Assembly: GCA_031732875.1 (NCBI GenBank) | Contig: JAVMKL010000099.1 | Location: 1-32,634 of the forward strand | Direction of reading: 5' to 3' | Length of the DNA stretch: 32,634 bases | Source of the DNA: JAVMKJ01 sp031732875 | GTDB lineage: Bacteria; Pseudomonadota; Gammaproteobacteria; Competibacterales; Competibacteraceae | In this document: in pieces, positions 31,707 to 32,634 of the stretch | Layout of the letters: the number at the start of each line of letters is the position of its first letter | How positions within the stretch are numbered: the first letter of the stretch is position 1 | Notes under the pieces: generated by a model | What the model saw: the letters and a program-made list of their open reading frames with translations, nothing else | What the model was told of the DNA's origin: nothing | The model's database searches: none | Position numbers and translations under genes: made by a program

Positions 31707-32048
31707 TCAAACCAAAATTTTTACTTGCGGCGGCGATTGTGTTTCATTCAAAATATCGACAGATGCAACGAAAAAGACAAATAGCGTATAGAGAACGAGG
31801 CACGCAATGATCGGCCAGAGCACTACTCTGAGCCAAGGCCGCGCACTCCTTGTCGGCCACCAGAAGAGGCCAAAGATAAATGAAAGGAAAAAGAACACCA
31901 GAACGAAGGCTGGCAGTTTGCCGGCCGCATCGTTACCCGGGTAGCCAAAGCTCAGGAGAATCCAGGTAGAGACCCGGTAAAGCATCAGGATGATCGCATG
32001 GGCCATCGAGATGAAGAGTTGGTGCATCTGAGAGAAGTCCACGTTCAT
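31707..32048 (-). CDS. small inner-membrane protein, function unknown
   Basis: A 113-residue hydrophobic protein with about three membrane helices: an N-terminal one around MAHAIILMLYRVSTWILLSF, a second at LPAFVLVFFFLSFIFGLFWW, and a third at VVLWPIIACLVLYTLFVFFV. The first cytoplasmic loop carries SARPWLR. The start is ATG 32048 with AGAGG upstream. Base composition is clearly less GC-rich than the rest of the window, partly because of Phe and Ile codons. I do not recognise the family. It lies 30 bases downstream of the YXWGXW gene on the same strand and is probably co-transcribed with it. Confidence 0.65.
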   Translation of the reverse strand: MNVDFSQMHQLFISMAHAIILMLYRVSTWILLSFGYPGNDAAGKLPAFVLVFFFLSFIFGLFWWPTRSARPWLRVVLWPIIACLVLYTLFVFFVASVDILNETQSPPQVKILV

Positions 32049-32078
32049 CGGGAAACCTCTGAACTTGCTAGGCGCAAC

Positions 32079-32498
32079 TCACCGCCACTGGCCGTCTTTC
32101 CATCGCCAGCCGTTGGCTGTGGCGACCCACTGCCCGGGCACCCACAGCGCATCGGGGTATGGGCGCAATTCCCAGCGGCCGGTCTGCCATACCCAGTCGT
32201 CGCCACGCCAGGCCCAGTAACCTGGTACCCAGACATGTTGCGGGGACGGGGCGGTGGCGATGACTTCCGTGCGCGGCGGCGGCGTATCGCGAATGATGAC
32301 CGGTTCACGGACGATGACCTGCTCGTGTCGTACCGTCGCCGGTGGCTGCACCACGACGGGGGTCGGTTGTGGGTGTTCGAACAACGCGCAACCCGCATGC
32401 AGCAGGCTACACAACGTCAGGCACATCGAGCGATCGCACAACGTCAGGCACATCGAGCGATCGCGATCGGATGAATACATGCGAAAGGATGAGTACAT
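32079..32498 (-). CDS. YXWGXW-repeat envelope protein with duplicated N-terminus
   Basis: A 139-residue protein. The C-terminal half has two copies of a Trp-rich unit of the YXWGXW type: HVWVPGYWAWRGDDWVWQTG, then LWVPGQWVATANGWRWKDGQ ending W-R. Such repeats occur in exported envelope proteins. The middle is Pro/Val rich (PQPTPVVVQPPATV). The N-terminus is unusual: MYSSFR-MYSSDR followed by DRSMCLTLC twice, then SLLHAGCALF. The last segment resembles a lipoprotein signal, but the residue at -3 is His, so lipidation is uncertain. The start is ATG 32498 with GGAG upstream. The duplications extend or disrupt the signal region. Confidence 0.75.
   Translation of the reverse strand: MYSSFRMYSSDRDRSMCLTLCDRSMCLTLCSLLHAGCALFEHPQPTPVVVQPPATVRHEQVIVREPVIIRDTPPPRTEVIATAPSPQHVWVPGYWAWRGDDWVWQTGRWELRPYPDALWVPGQWVATANGWRWKDGQWR
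32411..32464. repeat. perfect 27-bp tandem duplication inside the YXWGXW gene
   Basis: Positions 32411-32437 and 32438-32464 are identical, a 27-base direct repeat beginning ACAACGTCAGGCACATCGAG. The unit is nine codons, so the frame is kept. Next to it, ATGTACTCATCC and ATGTATTCATCC form an imperfect 18-base repeat over the first twelve codons. Confidence 0.92.
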
Positions 32499-32584
32499 AG
32501 ACTTCTCCTACCCCTACAAATAGTATTCGCAGGGCCAACATGTGGAATTCCACCGGCCGATGAATCCCGTGATCGATGAGAGCG

Positions 32585-32603
32585 AACGGGCCTGCGGCCC
32601 GTT
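32585..32603. repeat. short hairpin near the window edge
   Basis: AACGGGC (32585-32591) and GCCCGTT (32597-32603) pair around CTGCG. On the plus strand it is followed by only one further T, making a weak terminator candidate for a gene beyond the window. It lies within the last 136 bases, where no gene is supported. Confidence 0.35.
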
Positions 32604-32634
32604 TGCCGGGACGATGGTCGCCGGTGCAATCGCG

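Noticed and set aside
1..32634. CRISPR arrays, tRNA or rRNA genes, prophage or complete insertion sequences
   Set aside because: Looked for and not seen: no regularly spaced repeats, no cloverleaf with a CCA end, and no transposase or phage structural protein among the frames.

Overview
The window reads as a chromosomal segment of a high-GC proteobacterium, most likely a gammaproteobacterium. The alanine-forming aminotransferase AlaA and the AidB protein resemble their E. coli counterparts closely along their length, and the efflux pump is of the MdtA/MdtB-C type. No phage genes, intact insertion sequences, CRISPR arrays, rRNA or tRNA genes were seen. Several intergenic stretches hold decayed gene pieces.

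Layout. Positions 1-2500: the 3' end of an unidentified reading frame, an AraC-type regulator (minus strand), a decayed TPR fragment, a DsrE-like gene, and a gap with a strong hairpin. Positions 2501-7279: alaA, converging on a minus-strand set made of a DJ-1/PfpI protein, a small coupled gene, and a Pat-like protein (ADP-forming acyl-CoA synthetase fold plus GNAT). Positions 7379-13514: archease, rtcB and a two-gene RND pump, all on the minus strand and closely packed. Positions 13713-17840: a very large hybrid histidine kinase that looks like two kinases joined across a broken receiver domain. Positions 17934-18423: remnants of a VTT/TVP38 membrane gene and of a GNAT gene. Positions 18491-20982: aidB and two small divergent unknown genes.

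Positions 21160-30980 are the centrepiece: an eight-gene minus-strand operon. In transcription order it encodes an ABC importer (binding protein, permease, ATPase), two DUF1989 'urea carboxylase-associated' proteins, a biotin-dependent 'urea carboxylase', and allophanate hydrolase. Upstream is a near-perfect guanidine-I (ykkC) riboswitch, so the operon is best read as guanidine import and degradation: guanidine to carboxyguanidine (ATP, biotin), to allophanate plus ammonia, to CO2 plus ammonia. Upstream of the aptamer is a correctly spaced sigma-54 promoter, then an A/T-rich palindrome resembling an IHF site and an NtrC-like dyad. Nitrogen status (at initiation) and guanidine (through the leader RNA) are therefore probably both read.

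Positions 31012-32634 hold dispersed repeats, a DUF1127 small protein with a palindromic operator-like site, a small membrane protein, and a YXWGXW-repeat envelope protein whose signal region carries nested tandem duplications.
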